A DNA stretch of 64,000 nt, taken from NCBI RefSeq assembly GCF_003430825.1, contig NZ_CP024047.1:2790001-2854000 (forward strand). The letters run 5' to 3'. The notes beneath the pieces were generated by a model. It had not been told where the DNA came from, did not search any database, and saw only the letters and a list, made by a program, of their open reading frames with translations. This stretch comes from Natrarchaeobaculum sulfurireducens (GTDB taxonomy: Archaea > Halobacteriota > Halobacteria > Halobacteriales > Natrialbaceae). The position numbers and the translations under genes are program-made. Shown here piece after piece: positions 42,941 through 51,215 of this stretch; positions within the stretch are counted from its first letter, which is position 1, and the number at the start of each line of letters is the position of its first letter.

Positions 42941-43783
42941 ATGCTGGAGCTGGAACACGGGTTTCGCGTCGCCGACGTCTACGCCCGACTCACGCCGGAT
43001 GGGGGACCGGGGGAGCGCCGTCGACCGCACCTCTCGCCGGAGCAACTCGAGCGGGAGATGCACCAGGCGGGGATCACGCGGTCAGTCGTCTTTCCACCCG
43101 CGAGGGGAGAGACGAGCTATCTCGCCCCGAACAACGGGGTCGCACGACGGAGCGTCGATCGACCGTTCGTCGCGTTCGCGCGAATCAACGGCACGCATCG
43201 ACCGGACCGTACCGCCACCGGGCGTCTGCACAACGCCGTGAGCCGACGGAAAGACCACCACACGTCACCTGAAGACGTCGAACGGTACGCCTACGACGAT
43301 CGCTTCCACGGGTTCGTCCTCGATCCGACCGTCGACGACTATCCGGACGACGACGTCCTCGCCGTCTTGGAGGACGTCGGCCTCCCGCTGATCGTCCGCG
43401 GCGGCGTCGACGCACCACCGGCCGTCCTTGCCGACACGCTGTTGGGCCGGTCGTTCCCGGTGATCGTCTCCCACTTCGGCGGCCACCCGCTCGACCGCAC
43501 ACTCAAACACGAGATGATCGATCTCCTCCAAGAGTACGACGACTGCTACGTCGAGACGAGTTTCGTCCGTTACCGCGACCTCTTAGAGCGCGCCGTGCTC
43601 GAACACCCCGACAGGGTGCTCTTCGGCAGCGGCGCACCCGCCTGCCACCCAGACGTCGCCGTCATGGAAATCCTCACCCTTGACGTGAGCGAAGACCTCC
43701 TCTGGCGCGTCTTCTCGAAGAACGCCTGTCGCGTCGTCGACGCGCTCGCCCCAAGCGCGAACGTCGGCACCGGGAGCCGCTAG
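42941..43783 (+). CDS. Amidohydrolase-related TIM-barrel protein
   Basis: This 280-residue protein resembles the amidohydrolase-2 family of metal-dependent barrels (decarboxylases, lactonases). Visible features are F-H-G-F-V-L-D-P-T, V-I-V-S-H-F-G-G-H, and L-F-G-S-G-A-P near the C-terminus, the position that usually holds the metal-binding aspartate but reads G-S-G-A-P here. The N-terminal H-x-H metal motif is also not obvious (V-A-D-V-Y-A-R instead), so catalysis is doubtful. AAAATATGG at 42908-42915 fits a TATA box. Divergent from the thermosome gene. Confidence 0.72.
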   Translation: MLELEHGFRVADVYARLTPDGGPGERRRPHLSPEQLEREMHQAGITRSVVFPPARGETSYLAPNNGVARRSVDRPFVAFARINGTHRPDRTATGRLHNAVSRRKDHHTSPEDVERYAYDDRFHGFVLDPTVDDYPDDDVLAVLEDVGLPLIVRGGVDAPPAVLADTLLGRSFPVIVSHFGGHPLDRTLKHEMIDLLQEYDDCYVETSFVRYRDLLERAVLEHPDRVLFGSGAPACHPDVAVMEILTLDVSEDLLWRVFSKNACRVVDALAPSANVGTGSR

Positions 43784-43976
43784 GCCGACGGCAGAGACCG
43801 ACTCGAGAGAGTCGTCGGACGACTAGTTGGTGATCGTGAACAGTCAGTTGGCGGTCGTGGGAGTGCTCCGTGGCTCCCTCGACACGTCATGCAGACGGAG
43901 TGTGGCGACACAGCGTCCGCTCTGACCACCGCTCGTCGTCGTTTGGCGACTCCTTACGCGCTGCAATAAGAGGATT

Positions 43977-43984
43977 CTTTTATC
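43977..43984 (+). promoter_or_regulatory. TATA box before the DUF368 leader ORF
   Basis: CTTTTATC is centred 28 bases before the ATG at 44009, which fits a leaderless start at that short reading frame rather than at the DUF368 ATG at 44074. Confidence 0.5.
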
Positions 43985-44008
43985 CCCCTGTTGGCACATC
44001 CGGTACGT

Positions 44009-44071
44009 ATGTCGACGATCTGGCTCGAGGAGACTGCCCGCTCGAGTGCGACCGGTGGTGACTCGCCCTGA
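44009..44071 (+). CDS. Possible 20-residue leader ORF ahead of DUF368 gene
   Basis: This short frame (MSTIWLEETARSSATGGDSP) starts 28 bases after the TATA box at 43977-43984 and ends with TGA at 44069-44071, two bases before the ATG of the DUF368 gene. It is in a different frame from that gene. Translation of the leader could feed ribosomes to the downstream start by coupling. It may instead be untranslated leader sequence. Confidence 0.4.
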   Translation: MSTIWLEETARSSATGGDSP

Positions 44072-44073
44072 CG

Positions 44074-45036
44074 ATGCGTCACACGATTCGCAAACAGGTT
44101 CGGAAGCAACGTGAGACGCTTCGAATCTACGGCTACGGGCTCTGTATGGGGACGGCAGACGCCCTCCCCGGCGTTTCCGGTGGCACCGTTGCCCTCCTGC
44201 TCGGCTTTTACGGTCGATTGATCGCGGCCATCACCGCGCTGACGCCCAGACGGGCCCTCGAGGTGCTGGGCGCGTACGATCCACAACGACGGCCACAGGC
44301 CCGAAAGGCGTTGCTCGAGATGGATCTGCAGTTCCTGTTGCCGCTCGGGGTCGGGATGGTAACCGCAGTCGCCCTGATCGCCGGCGCTGTCTCGTCGCTG
44401 GCCGAATCTCACCCGATCGCCCTCTTCGGCTTTTTCACCGGGCTGATCGCCGCCTCCGCAATCGTGCTCTTCCGGAGTCTCCGGCTCGCCTCGCGCACCA
44501 ACGCCCTCGCAGCGAGTGCCGGCACCGCGCTTGCACTGTTAGTCGCGAGCAACGTCGTCCAGCTCCCTGGCAGCGGCGCGACCCTGATCTTTCTCTCTGG
44601 CGTGTTCGCGATCAGTGCGATGATCCTTCCGGGGATCTCGGGAGCACTCATTCTGATCCTGCTCGGGCAGTACGTCTTTCTCTCGGCGGAGCTCACTGCC
44701 TTCCTCGGGGCGATTCGGGCCACCCTCTCGGGGAACGCCTCGCTCACAGCCGCGGTCGATCCGGGAACGACGGTCGTCGTCTTCGTCCTCGGCGGGTTCG
44801 TCGGGCTGGTCACGATCGCCAGAATCGTCCGCCGGGCGCTCGAGCGCGCCCGCGAACCGACGTTGCTCTTTCTCGTCGGCCTTATCGCCGGCTCGATACC
44901 CGCGCCGTTGCACAACGTCGCGGAGGCACATGCGCTGACCGTCGACGTCCTCGCACAGACTGGCGCGTGGGCTGTCCTCGGGGCGCTCGCCCTGTTCGCC
45001 CTCGACGCCCTCGCCGGTGGCTTCGACCCCGAGTGA
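44074..45036 (+). CDS. DUF368 family polytopic membrane protein
   Basis: This 320-residue protein has the DUF368 signature: CMGTADALPGVSGGTVALLL close to the N-terminus and L-P-G-I-S-G-A-L-I-L-I-L-L-G in the middle, with about eight membrane helices. The duplicated P-G-(V/I)-S-G motifs suggest two inverted repeats, as in some transporters. Members have been linked to undecaprenyl-phosphate or lipid translocation; that is not established for haloarchaea. The upstream leader ORF at 44009 ends two bases before this start. Confidence 0.88.
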   Translation: MRHTIRKQVRKQRETLRIYGYGLCMGTADALPGVSGGTVALLLGFYGRLIAAITALTPRRALEVLGAYDPQRRPQARKALLEMDLQFLLPLGVGMVTAVALIAGAVSSLAESHPIALFGFFTGLIAASAIVLFRSLRLASRTNALAASAGTALALLVASNVVQLPGSGATLIFLSGVFAISAMILPGISGALILILLGQYVFLSAELTAFLGAIRATLSGNASLTAAVDPGTTVVVFVLGGFVGLVTIARIVRRALERAREPTLLFLVGLIAGSIPAPLHNVAEAHALTVDVLAQTGAWAVLGALALFALDALAGGFDPE

Positions 45037-45191
45037 GGATGCAGACCGGCCCGATCGGGGCCGTCGCTCGAGCGAGGGTTGCAGACCGGTTCGTCGACAC
45101 CGATGATCACTATCGCAGGTTCGTTACCCGACTCGAGGGGTGCAAGCCGGAGCGATACGGCTGCTCGAGCGACCGACGCCCCAGCGGACGA

Positions 45192-46094
45192 TCAGCGCCG
45201 ATCGTACTTCCGAACCGCCCGGTCGTGTCTGGCGGAGACGCCGTTTGGATTCCGTCGCGCCGACCGATCCCGGTATCGTGCGCGGATCCCATCCCGAAAG
45301 CCCCCGGCGGCGTTCGAGACGACCTCGAGACCGTCGGTGGCCCACATCGTCGGCGTCACGTCGCCCGAGAGAATGCGGCGAGTGCCCGAAAAACCGTCGC
45401 GTATTCCGCTGCCAACGGTTCGACCGAGGACGGTGGGATGTGCGCCGTAGTTCTTCGCGAGCCGATAGGACAGTGCCCGATAGCGCCGGCCCCAGTCGAC
45501 GTCCGTCTGGCCGCCGTCGGTTCCGACCTCGCTTCGGACGGCCATCTCCCCGTCCCAGTGGACGTCGAACCCGAGCCCAGCGACGCGATGGGCACAGTCG
45601 CGCGCGCCGTCGACGGTCAGGTACTCGTCGAACCCGTCTAGGGCGTCGAGAACCGTCCGGTCGAATGCGACGTTGTCGCCGGCAAAGAGCGTCACACGCC
45701 GGCCAGCAACGGTCTGGGGCGTCCCTGGGTCCGGCACGACCGATCGTTCGCCGGTGATAGGACCGGTGATGACCGACGTCTCCGCTCCGATCGATCCCTC
45801 GACGGCCCCGTACCAGCTTCGTTCGACGACGTACTCGCCATCGAGAAAGGCGACGACGTCGCCGGTTGCGACCTCGAGGCCGGCGTTTCGCGAGACGTTC
45901 TGGTTCCGATCGGAGATTTCGACCAGCACGTCGACGTCGTCCCGTTCGCGAACGACGCCCGTTGTGCCGTCCGACGACGGACCGTTGACGACGATCACCT
46001 CCGTCGAGTCCGGCGTTCGATCCGCGAGCGCGTCCAGACAGGACAGTAACTGCTCCCGGTCGTTGAGCGTCGACACCACTACCGAGAGCTCCAT
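45192..46094 (-). CDS. Glycosyltransferase family 2 protein
   Basis: The 300-residue product has a GT-A fold glycosyltransferase domain: S-V-V-V-S-T-L-N-D-R-E, I-V-V-N-G-P-S-S-D-G-T, N-V-S-R-N-A-G-L, and V-A-F-L-D-G-E in the place of the usual D-x-D. The C-terminal 90 residues are basic and lack obvious membrane helices, so it may act at the membrane surface. Donor and acceptor are unknown. It is on the opposite strand from DUF368 and tail-adjacent to it (155-base gap). An involvement in S-layer or exopolysaccharide glycans is possible. Confidence 0.88.
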   Translation of the reverse strand: MELSVVVSTLNDREQLLSCLDALADRTPDSTEVIVVNGPSSDGTTGVVRERDDVDVLVEISDRNQNVSRNAGLEVATGDVVAFLDGEYVVERSWYGAVEGSIGAETSVITGPITGERSVVPDPGTPQTVAGRRVTLFAGDNVAFDRTVLDALDGFDEYLTVDGARDCAHRVAGLGFDVHWDGEMAVRSEVGTDGGQTDVDWGRRYRALSYRLAKNYGAHPTVLGRTVGSGIRDGFSGTRRILSGDVTPTMWATDGLEVVSNAAGGFRDGIRARYRDRSARRNPNGVSARHDRAVRKYDRR

Positions 46095-46174
46095 TTGTAG
46101 TCCACAATAGGGGTCAATAGTAGAAAAGAGGACGGGTTCGCAAAGCGTTCCGAGCTGACCGCGGCGTCGCGTGG

Positions 46175-46882
46175 TCAGCGCAGCCGCGTGTTCCAGTAAG
46201 AGACAGACGCGAAGTGATCGGTGACAGGGCGGCCACCGATCGCCGTATCGAGCGTTCGAATCGGGGTTGCGAGCCCGTTCGGAATCGATCGATACAGCCC
46301 ATACGGAACGAGAAAGTCGTCCTTGGCGTCGACCAGCGTCAGGTTCGTCTTCGCGAGCAGTTCGCTGACCTCGCTTTTCGAGTAGAGGCGCGATCCCATC
46401 GGCAGTGCCCAGTTGTAGACGCTGCGGGCGCTAAAGCGATTGAACGTATCGAAGACGATCTGTTCGCTCGAGACGCGGCGCATCTCCCGCAAGAACGCCT
46501 CTGGGTCGTCCGCCAGGTGGAAAAATCGCATGGCGATGACGGTATCGAAGTGATCGTCCGGGAACGGGAGCCGTCCCGCATCACCGCGTAAGAACTCGAG
46601 CGTTCCGTCGAGGTGCGCCTGCTGTGCCTTCGTTCGTCCCTGCTGTAACATCGCAGCCGAAATGTCCAGTCCGACGACGTCGGCGCCCTGTTCGGCGAGC
46701 ATCACCGTGAAGCGCCCCGTCCCACAGGCGATCTCGAGTATTCGCCGGTCCTCGACCGGCATGATCGCCTCGAGGACCGCCGACTTCTCTCGGCGATCGA
46801 TGAGCTTGCCGCCCTTGGAGAACCGTTTGTCGTCGTACTCCTCGGCGACGTCGTCAGCCTGGTACCATTCCTGTCCTTTCAC
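46175..46882 (-). CDS. SAM-dependent methyltransferase (class I)
   Basis: This 235-residue protein has a UbiE/Methyltransf_11-type fold: I-L-E-I-A-C-G-T-G-R-F-T (motif I), V-V-G-L-D-I-S (acidic loop) and D-A-G-R-L-P-F-P-D-D-H-F-D-T-V (motif II-III). GTG (complement 46880-46882) is taken as the start because it gives VKGQEWYQADDVAEEYDDKR, a typical start, and no ATG is available without adding 48 unrelated residues. Substrate unknown. It follows the GT2 gene 80 bases upstream on the same strand and may share its transcript. Divergent from the MarR-like gene. Confidence 0.85.
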   Translation of the reverse strand: MKGQEWYQADDVAEEYDDKRFSKGGKLIDRREKSAVLEAIMPVEDRRILEIACGTGRFTVMLAEQGADVVGLDISAAMLQQGRTKAQQAHLDGTLEFLRGDAGRLPFPDDHFDTVIAMRFFHLADDPEAFLREMRRVSSEQIVFDTFNRFSARSVYNWALPMGSRLYSKSEVSELLAKTNLTLVDAKDDFLVPYGLYRSIPNGLATPIRTLDTAIGGRPVTDHFASVSYWNTRLR

Positions 46883-47024
46883 ACTGGGCGCAACTACAGG
46901 TCTGAGGGGATAAAACGATACTGGACTCCGCTCGCGAGCGCACTCCATCCGGCGTCGGTTTGAACGGTCGAGCGGGTACGCTCGTGGAGTCGGTGTACGC
47001 GTTGTGTTAATACTCCACCCATAC

Positions 47025-47060
47025 ACCTTATATAAACAAGATTGTTCGTATCCACATATA
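47025..47060. promoter_or_regulatory. Divergent AT-rich promoter region
   Basis: The gap between the methyltransferase and the MarR-like gene contains TTATATAA, a self-complementary TATA core at about 47027-47034, and ACATATAGG at about 47052-47060. The second is suitably spaced for the 47092 start. The first reads as a TATA box on both strands and could also serve the methyltransferase gene on the minus strand. Confidence 0.45.
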
Positions 47061-47091
47061 GGGAAGCTTTACCATCGACGATTTCGCCCAC

Positions 47092-47379
47092 ATGAGTATG
47101 AGTACGAGCCCAGCCGAGGACCCATCCGCCGCCGTCGAGGAACCCCTCACGGAAGAAGAATACCGCGACCGTCTCCGTGAGCTGCCGCCGAGCGCCAAAC
47201 TCGTCGCGAAAGTCCTCGAGACCGAATCTCCGCTCTCTCAGGGCCAACTCGCCGACGAATCGCTCCTGCCAGACCGGACTGTCCGCTACGCATTGAACCG
47301 CCTCGACGACGTTGGTCTCGTCGGCTCGCGCTACAGTTTCCGCGACGCGCGAAAACAGGTCTACTTCCTCAAACACTGA
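47092..47379 (+). CDS. MarR-like winged-helix regulator
   Basis: This 95-residue protein has a winged-helix fold: LPPSAKLVAKVLETESPLSQ, then D-R-T-V-R-Y-A-L-N-R-L-D-D-V-G-L-V as recognition helix and a wing ending in V-Y-F-L-K-H. Small haloarchaeal MarR/TrmB-like regulators have this form. Two ATG codons (47092, 47098) compete as start. The target is unknown, but it is divergent from the methyltransferase with a shared AT-rich promoter, so that gene is a candidate. Confidence 0.82.
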   Translation: MSMSTSPAEDPSAAVEEPLTEEEYRDRLRELPPSAKLVAKVLETESPLSQGQLADESLLPDRTVRYALNRLDDVGLVGSRYSFRDARKQVYFLKH

Positions 47380-47505
47380 CTCGCCGCAGGCGAGCAGGAT
47401 CTCTACTTTGCGCCACGAGCGTCGCCACGGCATCACGGCGTCGACCGTCTTCTGGTGTGCAGCCGTCTCCGATACGCACTTCTGAGTTCGATCACACGTC
47501 GTCGT

Positions 47506-48288
47506 ATGGACGTCAGTCGGCACCCAGTTCCGGTCGACAGTCGCGTCCCGACCGGGACCACGAACGCGTACCTGCTCGGCGACGGTCCGGCGATACTCGT
47601 CGATCCGCCCGCACGGACCGACGAACTCGACGCCGCAGTCGAGGATCGGACCGTCCAACACGTTCTCGTCACGCACGCACATCGAGACCACGTCGGTGCC
47701 GTCGACGCGTACGCAACCCAAACCGGCGCGACGGTCTGGGCCCGGTACGGCCGGGTCGAACGCTTTCGTGAGGCGACGGGTCTGACGCCCGATCGAACGT
47801 TCGTATCAGGGACGACGATCCCCGTCGGCGACGACCGCGTTCGGATTCTGGACGCCCCCGGACACGCGCCCGATCACGTTGCACTCGAGGCCGGTCGCGA
47901 CGGACCGGTCTGCTGTGGCGACTGTGCCGTCCGGGACGGAAGCGTCGTCGTCGGTGCCCCCGAGGGGGATATGCGTGCGTATCTGACGACGCTTCGCCGA
48001 CTCTGGGCGATCGATCCGCCCGAACTGTGTCCCGGTCACGGACCGCCGATCGACGATCCAGCAGCGACGCTCGAGCGGCTCCTGGCCCACCGATACCGTC
48101 GAGAACGCCGGATACTCGCGGCGGTCGACGACGGTGCACGGACGCTCGAGGAGGTCCTCACGAGCGCCTACGAGAAAGACCTGACCGGGCTCGAGGATCT
48201 CGCGCGGGCGACGGCCGTCGCCCATCTCGAGAAACTCGCCGTCGAAGAACGACTCGAGTGGGACGGCGTTCACGCACGGTCTGCCTGA
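47506..48288 (+). CDS. MBL-fold metallo-hydrolase
   Basis: This 260-residue enzyme has the metal motif T-H-A-H-R-D-H-V-G (the H-x-H-x-D-H pattern), G-H-A-P-D-H-V-A-L and C-P-G-H-G-P-P-I, plus a C-terminal helical extension (about 200-260) seen in the lactamase-B2/GloB-like group with a wing-like end. Typical substrates are thioesters such as S-lactoylglutathione, but no thiol of that kind is confirmed here, so no specific role is assigned. The ATG at 47506 begins MDVSRHPVP. Its end is 101 bases before the Lrp-like gene. Confidence 0.85.
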   Translation: MDVSRHPVPVDSRVPTGTTNAYLLGDGPAILVDPPARTDELDAAVEDRTVQHVLVTHAHRDHVGAVDAYATQTGATVWARYGRVERFREATGLTPDRTFVSGTTIPVGDDRVRILDAPGHAPDHVALEAGRDGPVCCGDCAVRDGSVVVGAPEGDMRAYLTTLRRLWAIDPPELCPGHGPPIDDPAATLERLLAHRYRRERRILAAVDDGARTLEEVLTSAYEKDLTGLEDLARATAVAHLEKLAVEERLEWDGVHARSA

Positions 48289-48358
48289 GCAGGGTCACGG
48301 GCCGACTCCTGATCCGATACTTTCTCTGCGTTCAATTTCGGATGCACAAGAGCAGTAG

Positions 48359-48366
48359 CTATATCA
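48359..48366 (+). promoter_or_regulatory. TATA box of the Lrp/TrkA-C gene
   Basis: CTATATCA is centred 27-28 bases before the ATG at 48390, supporting that ATG rather than the in-frame ATG at 48342. Confidence 0.5.
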
Positions 48367-48389
48367 GCTACGATATCGCAGAGGAAACT

Positions 48390-49181
48390 ATGGGACGCGG
48401 GAACGATGGCGGCTACCGCCTCGACGAGATCGACCGGCGGATCGTCTACGCCCTGATGGCTGATGCCCGAAATACCTCCGCGCCGGCAATCGCCGAAGAG
48501 GTGAGCGTCTCGGGCGCGACGATCCGTAACCGGATCGCCCAGCTCGAAGAGCACGGGATCATCGAGGGCTATCACGCCACCGTCGACTTCGAAGGCGCCG
48601 ACGGCTCGCTTATGAACCTCTTTCTGTGTCACGCTCCGTTCGGCGACGTCGAGAGTGCCGCCCGTCGAATCGGAACGATCCCCGGCGTGGTCAACGTCCG
48701 CGAACTGATGGGCGGGCGGATGAACCTCCACGTCCTCGCAGTCGGCACCAACACGAGCGATCTCCGACGCATCGGCCGCGAACTCGAGAACGTCGACGTC
48801 GAAATCGAAGACGAGGTGCTCCTGCAAAACGAGCATCACTACCCGTACACACCGTACGGTCCCGCAGATCAACGCCGCCTCGAGCCCCTGGCCGACTATA
48901 TCAGCCTCACCGGCGGCGCAGAGGTCATCGAGGTGACCGTCCACGAAGCCGCCCCGATCGCCGGCCGGACGCTCGAGGACGCCGCCGAGAGCGGAGTCCT
49001 CAACGGGAACACCCTCGTAATCGCGATCGAACGGGACGACGCGATGCTCACACCACACGGCGATACCGAGATACGCCCACACGACGTCGTCACCGTGTTC
49101 TCCCCGGACGGGGCTGGCGAATCGGCACTGGAGGGATTCCAGGATCCCGAGGGACGGCCCCGACCGTCGTCCACTACCTAA
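48390..49181 (+). CDS. Lrp/AsnC-type regulator fused to TrkA-C (RCK_C) domain
   Basis: This 263-residue protein joins an AsnC-type helix-turn-helix (about 10-60; LDEIDRRIVYALMADARNTS and VSGATIRNRIAQLEEHGIIE) to an AsnC ligand-binding-like region (60-150) and a C-terminal TrkA-C domain (about 170-245; T-V-H-E-A-A-P-I-A-G-R-T-L). TrkA-C domains sense small ligands in potassium and related transporters, so the protein may regulate transport genes in response to a ligand. It is followed by a one-base gap and the zinc-ribbon gene. Confidence 0.88.
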   Translation: MGRGNDGGYRLDEIDRRIVYALMADARNTSAPAIAEEVSVSGATIRNRIAQLEEHGIIEGYHATVDFEGADGSLMNLFLCHAPFGDVESAARRIGTIPGVVNVRELMGGRMNLHVLAVGTNTSDLRRIGRELENVDVEIEDEVLLQNEHHYPYTPYGPADQRRLEPLADYISLTGGAEVIEVTVHEAAPIAGRTLEDAAESGVLNGNTLVIAIERDDAMLTPHGDTEIRPHDVVTVFSPDGAGESALEGFQDPEGRPRPSSTT

Positions 49182-49182
49182 T

Positions 49183-49458
49183 ATGCCGGTCGAACGACTC
49201 CTCTCCGGGTTCCTGCGCCGGGACCCGGCGCAAAAGCCGGACGCTACAGTGCTTCACGAGTGTCGACACTGTGGCTCGAAGTTCGACGAGCCGGTCGCGC
49301 GCTGTCCAGTCTGTGAGACGACCGAGATCGCGACCTATGAGTTCCCCACGGCGAACGCTACTGCTCGGGAACCCGATGCTGATGGACGAGAAGACGCGGA
49401 AGTCCCGGACGACGCCGAGAGCCAGGAAGACGACGGCGTCTCGAGCGACGACGATTAA
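49183..49458 (+). CDS. Small zinc-ribbon protein
   Basis: The 91-residue product has a basic N-terminus, one zinc ribbon (C-R-H-C-G and C-P-V-C-E, about 27-46) and an acidic, disordered tail. The gene starts one base after the Lrp/TrkA-C gene, so the two are cotranscribed and probably coupled. The zinc ribbon could bind the regulator or nucleic acid. No known family beyond that. Confidence 0.72.
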   Translation: MPVERLLSGFLRRDPAQKPDATVLHECRHCGSKFDEPVARCPVCETTEIATYEFPTANATAREPDADGREDAEVPDDAESQEDDGVSSDDD

Positions 49459-49568
49459 CTGCAGGCTCCCCTCGACGACCGGCATGCACCACGTCCGTCG
49501 ACCGGACACCCCGTCCGTCACGGCACCCACACCGACTGACTTTTGCACGCTCATACCGAGGTCCCGGT

Positions 49569-50315
49569 GTGCAATCACTCGAGGCTGAACTCGAAGAGGC
49601 CCGGACGCTCGCAGTCGACGACATCGCCGACGCGATCGAGTCGATCGGCTTCGAGTGTACTCGCTGTGGTGCCTGTTGCACCGCCGACGGCGACGAGGAC
49701 CACACCGCGACGGTCTTTCCCGACGAGGTCCGCGACTTGCAGGCGGCCGAAGGAGCCGCGACGCTCGAGTCCACCGCGCCACTACGGTCGGAACGCGACT
49801 GGCGTGACGTTGCCCGTCCGATGCCCTACGGCCTCGCGGAGGGTGACGACGGCCTCGAGGGCGAGACGTTCGAGTGGGCACTTCAGACCGATGGCTGTGG
49901 CGATTGCGTCTTCTACGCCGAGGACGACGACGGCGTCGGCGCGTGCGTCGCCCACGAGGACCGACCGCTGATCTGTCGGACCTATCCATTCAGTCTGGCG
50001 TTTGCGGGCACCAGCCAGCCGATGGGCCAGCCCGTCGACAGCGTCTCGCTCCCAACCCGAGGGGGAGCCGACGACCTCGATGAGGATGCGGGCGTCGTCC
50101 GCGCCCACGAGTGTGAGGGACTCGGGCGAGACATCTCGCGGACGGACGCCGACGCTCTCGCCCGCGCGCTGAAAGAACGCGCGATCCGCGAACTCGAGGA
50201 AGCCATCGCAGTTCGTGACACCTACGACCCCGTCGCCCCCGGCCCCGGCGAGGTCGTCGTCCACGACTCCGAGGGCGCGAAACACGTGGACGGAACGCCG
50301 ATCGACGACGAGTGA
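49569..50315 (+). CDS. YkgJ-type zinc/iron-cysteine cluster protein
   Basis: This 248-residue protein has the YkgJ cysteine cluster (PF03692-like): C30-T-R-C33-G-A-C36-C37 near the N-terminus, and C-G-D-C, C-V and C-R-T-Y-P-F further on, the usual arrangement for metal or Fe-S binding. The start codon is GTG at 49569. The middle is acidic and the C-terminus helical. Function of this family is not settled; members have been tied to metal handling or methyl-accepting modifications in other organisms. It has a 110-base gap to the preceding zinc-ribbon gene. Confidence 0.85.
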   Translation: MQSLEAELEEARTLAVDDIADAIESIGFECTRCGACCTADGDEDHTATVFPDEVRDLQAAEGAATLESTAPLRSERDWRDVARPMPYGLAEGDDGLEGETFEWALQTDGCGDCVFYAEDDDGVGACVAHEDRPLICRTYPFSLAFAGTSQPMGQPVDSVSLPTRGGADDLDEDAGVVRAHECEGLGRDISRTDADALARALKERAIRELEEAIAVRDTYDPVAPGPGEVVVHDSEGAKHVDGTPIDDE

Positions 50316-50378
50316 GTCGGGTCCGCCACCGACCGCTACATCGACAGGAAATTGATCTCGCTCTTCGAAGAGGGTGCC

Positions 50379-51143
50379 ATGCAGATCGACTGGGACGAAG
50401 TGACACACGTGACGAAAGTCGACCCGGCGAAGCCGTTACCGACCGATCTCGAGGTGCTTTCCGGAACCGACCTCGTGCTCGTCGGCGGCTCCGACGACGT
50501 CACCGAAGCGAACACGCTCGAGACGATCAACCTCCTCCAGGCGGCACACCCCGACAAACTGGTGTTTCAAGAACCCTACAGTGCCGCCCACGTCTCGAGC
50601 GCGACCGTCGAACGCGCCGACGCCGTCGCCGTGCCGGCCGTCTACAACGGCGACCGCGACCACTTCGTCGGCAAGCACGTCGATCTGTTCACCGAAATCG
50701 GCGAACAGCCAGCGGAGTTGCTGGGCGCGACCCTCCCGCTCGTCGGCCGGTTCGTCGAGTCGAAAGGCCGAGACGTGGTCGCAGAACTCGCCGCGAACCT
50801 GGTCGGTGAGGGCTACGTCGTCCAGCACCTCGAGTCGGCGGCCGCCGACCGTGCAGGCGTCGACACGACCTACACGCCCGAGCAGGTCGCCGGCGCCGCG
50901 CTCGCGACCGAGACGTTCTACGGCTTCCCGATCTTCTACGTCGAGTACTCAGGCACCTACGGCGGCCCCGAAGACGTCGACGCAGCCGCCCGCTACCTCG
51001 AGGAGACGAAGCTGTTCTACGGCGGCGGCATCGACAGCGCCGAGAAGGCGACCGAGATTCTCGAGGCTGGTGCGGATGCCATCGTCGTCGGCGACTGCTT
51101 TCACGACGACCCGGAGACGTTTCAGGCGACGATTCCGAACTGA
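50379..51143 (+). CDS. Geranylgeranylglyceryl phosphate synthase
   Basis: This enzyme joins geranylgeranyl diphosphate to sn-glycerol-1-phosphate, the first committed step of archaeal ether lipids. The 254-residue barrel carries V-T-K-V-D-P-A-K-P-L, V-E-Y-S-G-T-Y-G-G and F-Y-G-G-G-I-D-S, matching group I GGGP synthases (PcrB-like). An earlier TTG at 50352 would add nine residues with no family match. Preceded by the YkgJ gene on the same strand with a 63-base gap. Confidence 0.92.
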   Translation: MQIDWDEVTHVTKVDPAKPLPTDLEVLSGTDLVLVGGSDDVTEANTLETINLLQAAHPDKLVFQEPYSAAHVSSATVERADAVAVPAVYNGDRDHFVGKHVDLFTEIGEQPAELLGATLPLVGRFVESKGRDVVAELAANLVGEGYVVQHLESAAADRAGVDTTYTPEQVAGAALATETFYGFPIFYVEYSGTYGGPEDVDAAARYLEETKLFYGGGIDSAEKATEILEAGADAIVVGDCFHDDPETFQATIPN

Positions 51144-51215
51144 CGGTCCGCGCGACGGTTCCGGTTCGCTGCGAACGCCGGAATACCTATTGGAATCCCA
51201 ATACGAACGAGTCGT

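Noticed and set aside
45041-45150. Recurring GCAGACCGG/GCAAGCCGG segments after the DUF368 gene.
   Set aside because: Spacing is irregular (40 and 61 bases) and matches are short, so they are probably chance in GC-rich DNA.
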